Source: Planctomycetaceae bacterium
GTDB lineage: Bacteria > Planctomycetota > Planctomycetia > Pirellulales > Pirellulaceae
DNA: 8,764 bases
Assembly: GCA_002702965.1 (NCBI GenBank)
Contig: PADE01000089.1
Coordinates: 1-8,764, forward strand
Direction: 5' to 3'
Part shown: positions 6,237 to 8,764 of the stretch, piece after piece
Numbering within the stretch: the stretch's first letter is position 1
Layout: each line of letters begins with the position of its first letter
Notes under the pieces: generated by a model
Told to the model about the DNA's origin: nothing
Databases searched by the model: none
What the model saw: the letters and a program-made list of their open reading frames with translations, nothing else
Translations under genes and position numbers: made by a program

Positions 6237-7661
6237 ATGTTGACTATCCCCGGTGGAACATCCGAGTTCTGCGATGGAATGTCTCGTCGCAGCTGGCTGA
6301 AAATCGGCAGTTTGGCGATGGGCGGCTGGTCTCTGCCCGATATTTTGCGGGCCGAGTCCCAAAACGGAACCGGGGTCGGATCCAAAAGGCCGATCAAAGG
6401 CATCATCATGGTGCTCATGCCAGGTGGGCCAACCCACCTGGATATGTACGACCTGAAACCCGATGCACCGTTGGAAATCCGCGGAGAATTCCGGCCGATC
6501 GCTACCAACGTGGACGGACTGGAAATCTGTGAACTGATGCCTCGACTCGCCGGCATGGGCGACAAGCTGGCGCTCATCCGCTCGCTGGTCGGATTTCAGA
6601 ACGATCACAACACCCATTGGTGTTCGACCGGCTGGGAGTCGCATCCCGAAATGCGCGCCTCGCCACTGATTCCAGGATTTCCGCCGGGTGGTTGGCCATC
6701 GCTGGGAGCCATCCTCTCCAAGCAGTTCGGCCCCCGTGTCGCTGGAGTATCGCCCGCAGTCGACCTGATTTCAACCAAGCCCGATCAGCGTTTCATCATG
6801 CGCACTGCGCCGACCCAGGCGGGGTACTTGGGAACGGCCCACGCAGGTTTTGAAGTCGACGCGGTGGATCGTGCGAACCTCGTACTCAACGGTGTCAGTT
6901 TGCGACGCCTGGCGGACCGCCGCTCGCTGCTTAACCGTTTCGATCAATTTCGGCGACAAGTCGAAGCTGCCGACCGCGGTAATGACATCGACGAGTTTCA
7001 CCGACAGGCGTTCGAGGTGCTCACCTCGCCCCGCCTGGCTCGTGCACTCGATATCAGTCGTGAAGAACCCGAAGTCCGCCGGCGTTACGGACTGGACCGC
7101 GAATATCCGAACGAACGCCAGGGGAAAACGCACCTCGATCAGTTCCTGCTGGCCCGCAGAGTAATCGAAGCGGGTGCGCGCTGTGTCACCATCTCGTTTA
7201 GCCGCTGGCCGTTCGGCAGGATGTCACAGGGCGACTACAACTGGGACTGGCACAAAGATTGTTTTTCCGAAGCGAAAGCGACGTTGCCGTTGTTTGACCT
7301 GGGGCTCTCGACGATGATCAAAGAGCTCGAAGAACGCGGACTGCTGGACGACATCGCGGTCGTCGCCTGGGGAGAATTTGGGCGCACGCCCAAGATCAAT
7401 TCCAACGCCGGTCGAGATCACTGGCCCAATGTCGCGGGCGCTCTACTCGCCGGCGGTGGACTGCGCGGTGGCCAGGCAATCGGTTCAACCAACCGCTTCG
7501 GGGAAGAACCCAACCAACGGCCCGTTCACTTTCGCGAAGTGTTTGCGTCGCTCTACTGGCAGCTGGGAATCGATGTCAATACGACCCAGTTCAACGATCT
7601 CGCGGGCCGACCGCACTTCCTGGTCGGTGAGCACCTGCCGATGCCGGAGCTGGTTGGCTGA
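6237..7661 (+). CDS. DUF1501 family protein, Tat-exported, alkaline-phosphatase-like fold
   Basis: 474 residues from ATG at 6237. The N-terminus has the arrangement usual for this family: a short lead (MLTIPGGTSEFCDG), a twin-arginine motif SRRSWLK (16-22), a hydrophobic stretch and LPDILRAE, so export folded through Tat is likely. Family landmarks follow: MPGGPTHLDMYDLKP (61-75), where D69 would be a metal ligand by analogy with the alkaline phosphatase/sulfatase superfamily, the NWDWHKD stretch (335-341), VAWGEFGRTPKIN (376-388) and GRDHWPN (392-398). Length is normal for the family and nothing looks truncated. In planctomycetes DUF1501 genes commonly sit beside PSCyt1/DUF1549/DUF1553 genes, usually reading the same way; here that partner lies beyond the regulatory operon and reads the opposite way. 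The biochemical function of the family is not established, and a hydrolase role is inference from the fold. Confidence 0.95.
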   Translation: MLTIPGGTSEFCDGMSRRSWLKIGSLAMGGWSLPDILRAESQNGTGVGSKRPIKGIIMVLMPGGPTHLDMYDLKPDAPLEIRGEFRPIATNVDGLEICELMPRLAGMGDKLALIRSLVGFQNDHNTHWCSTGWESHPEMRASPLIPGFPPGGWPSLGAILSKQFGPRVAGVSPAVDLISTKPDQRFIMRTAPTQAGYLGTAHAGFEVDAVDRANLVLNGVSLRRLADRRSLLNRFDQFRRQVEAADRGNDIDEFHRQAFEVLTSPRLARALDISREEPEVRRRYGLDREYPNERQGKTHLDQFLLARRVIEAGARCVTISFSRWPFGRMSQGDYNWDWHKDCFSEAKATLPLFDLGLSTMIKELEERGLLDDIAVVAWGEFGRTPKINSNAGRDHWPNVAGALLAGGGLRGGQAIGSTNRFGEEPNQRPVHFREVFASLYWQLGIDVNTTQFNDLAGRPHFLVGEHLPMPELVG

Positions 7662-7663
7662 CA

Positions 7664-7684
7664 CCCACCTACCAAGTTGGTGGG
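7664..7684. terminator. Hairpin between convergent genes, possible bidirectional terminator
   Basis: CCCACC (7664-7669) pairs with GGTGGG (7679-7684) around a 9-base loop, two bases after the DUF1501 stop. There is no T-run on either side, so as an intrinsic terminator it is weak; its position between two converging genes is the main support. The rest of the gap to 7742 shows nothing. Confidence 0.4.
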
Positions 7685-7742
7685 AACGCGATGCGGCGCG
7701 TCCAGAAATGGACCTCGATCAAGCGTTGTGGTCGTCCCCCGA

Positions 7743-8764
7743 TCAGAAGGTCCATTCCGGGACCTCAGCGCCCGAGGAAACAACCGTCTCGATGTATAAA
7801 CCACTTTGCGGTGCGGGGGGCCGGCCCGCGTGTTCTCCCCGGTCCATAATGCGGTAGACCAGCAGATTGTGCCAGTGACCGTCGCCCAACCGTACCACTT
7901 GTGCGTTGGCGTGGTCCATGAACCACACCATACGGCTCGGTGTCGGACCGAACTGCTGAAGCGCATCACGAACCAGCACCGGCGACTCAAGCGCGTTGCG
8001 GGTCGAGTTCAGCGGCCAGAGTACGAGCCGATCTCGTTCGCGTCCGAACGGATTGGATACCAGGTACGGCGTCCCGTCCGCAGCGCGATTAATCGAGACC
8101 GGCGCCTGCCCCTTCATCTCGGGCCGCTCGATAATCCGCTCCCACGACCGGCCGTCGACCGATCGCCACACTCGCAAAGCGTGTTCGTCGAATGCTTCGT
8201 ATGCAAAGCGGGCCGTGAACAACAGCGATCCGTCGATATCCCGAATCAGGGTCGGTTCAATCGGCTGCACGCTCATCTGTTGCCCGTACACCACCACCGG
8301 GTTCTTCGGCATTCGGCTACTCACAACGGGCGCAAAGTCGACCGGTCGCCAGAAGCCATCGATCCGCCGCCAGCGCGAAACACCCGCGGCGTGCGGGTCG
8401 CTGAACCACCGACTGCTGTCGTTCGTCGTCGCGGCCACAGCGAACAACAACTCATCCTCATCGGGGATGCCCATACGTAACGATGGGCAGTGAATCTTCC
8501 ATTTGGAATCGGGGGCCTGCAGCGGGTGCGCATCGGTAAATATCTCGGTCCAGGGCACCGAAAAACGACGGCCGTTGTAGGCCAACTGATGGACCTCAGT
8601 CGTGCGAACCATACCCTTCGTCTTGTCTCGTTTGTCGTAGTAACCGTTTCCTTTCAAGGGAAAGTCGAGCGCTTCGCAGAAACCAACACCCGTTCCCGCG
8701 TGCGGATGGGGACTACCATCGGCCCGGCGGGCCCCATGGGGAACAAATCCGCCCTTCACTCCAT
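7743..8764 (-). CDS. Sialidase/BNR-repeat-like beta-propeller protein, partial (N-terminus off the right edge)
   Basis: The frame is open to the window edge, so the true start and any signal peptide are unseen; a GTG at 8759 is only a formal start. The ~340 visible residues have the look of a sialidase-like propeller: strand repeats such as ELLFAVAATTNDSSRWFSD, GSLLFTARFAYEAF and TPYLVSNPFGR, and one degenerate Asp-box, SVDGRSW, about 140 residues before the end. HPHAGTGVGF near the edge looks like the start of a first blade. The catalytic arginine triad, tyrosine and acid of true sialidases cannot be assigned, so glycoside hydrolase activity is possible but not shown. Such proteins are frequent in planctomycete glycan-degradation loci. 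It converges on DUF1501 and is not part of the sigma operon by orientation. Confidence 0.75.
   Translation of the reverse strand, partial: GVKGGFVPHGARRADGSPHPHAGTGVGFCEALDFPLKGNGYYDKRDKTKGMVRTTEVHQLAYNGRRFSVPWTEIFTDAHPLQAPDSKWKIHCPSLRMGIPDEDELLFAVAATTNDSSRWFSDPHAAGVSRWRRIDGFWRPVDFAPVVSSRMPKNPVVVYGQQMSVQPIEPTLIRDIDGSLLFTARFAYEAFDEHALRVWRSVDGRSWERIIERPEMKGQAPVSINRAADGTPYLVSNPFGRERDRLVLWPLNSTRNALESPVLVRDALQQFGPTPSRMVWFMDHANAQVVRLGDGHWHNLLVYRIMDRGEHAGRPPAPQSGLYIETVVSSGAEVPEWTF

Noticed and set aside
8756..8764. ATG at 8764 as start of the sialidase-like gene
   Set aside because: It is out of frame and meets TGA after one codon; the gene's own frame is open through the edge.

Overview
The window looks like chromosomal DNA from a planctomycete (Planctomycetota, most like Pirellulales/Rhodopirellula relatives). 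This rests on protein families rather than composition. A DUF1501 protein with a twin-arginine signal, a planctomycete-type cytochrome c (PSCyt1-like) protein with CX4CH and CXXCH motifs, a secreted PQQ-type beta-propeller protein, and an ECF sigma factor paired with a FecR-like membrane protein are a hallmark combination of that phylum. The DNA is moderately GC-rich, so long antisense open frames are common; I treat those as shadows.

Layout. Four genes lie head to tail on the minus strand and read leftward: an ECF sigma factor (5755 to 5231), a FecR-domain putative anti-sigma/transducer (5175 to 3814), a secreted PQQ-propeller protein with extra C-terminal modules (3691 to 1196), and a cytochrome-type protein that runs off the left edge (1116 to beyond 1). 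The gaps are 55, 122 and 79 bases, so one operon is plausible. A 481-base divergent intergenic region (5756-6236) separates this operon from a plus-strand DUF1501 gene (6237-7661). That gene converges, across an 81-base gap with a hairpin, on a minus-strand sialidase/BNR-like propeller gene that is open at the right edge (7743-8764).

How the parts may work together (inference). The sigma factor and FecR protein would form a regulatory pair controlling the two exported proteins behind them, and perhaps the divergent DUF1501 gene. The FecR protein has one membrane segment and a large outer part ending in a beta-rich, possibly carbohydrate-binding, domain. The downstream proteins carry signal peptides, so the products would act outside the cytoplasm, possibly in redox-linked handling of surface or environmental glycans. 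The substrate is not visible in the sequence.

The most unusual signals are three. A ~32-residue helical-hairpin module occurs three times in the PQQ-propeller protein and once in the FecR protein. A 13-bp minisatellite (four units) between the sigma and FecR genes repeats the FecR start codon and creates tiny ATGA-coupled upstream frames. A strong hairpin sits right after a perfect TATAAT upstream of the sigma gene. No RNA genes, CRISPR arrays or insertion sequences were seen.
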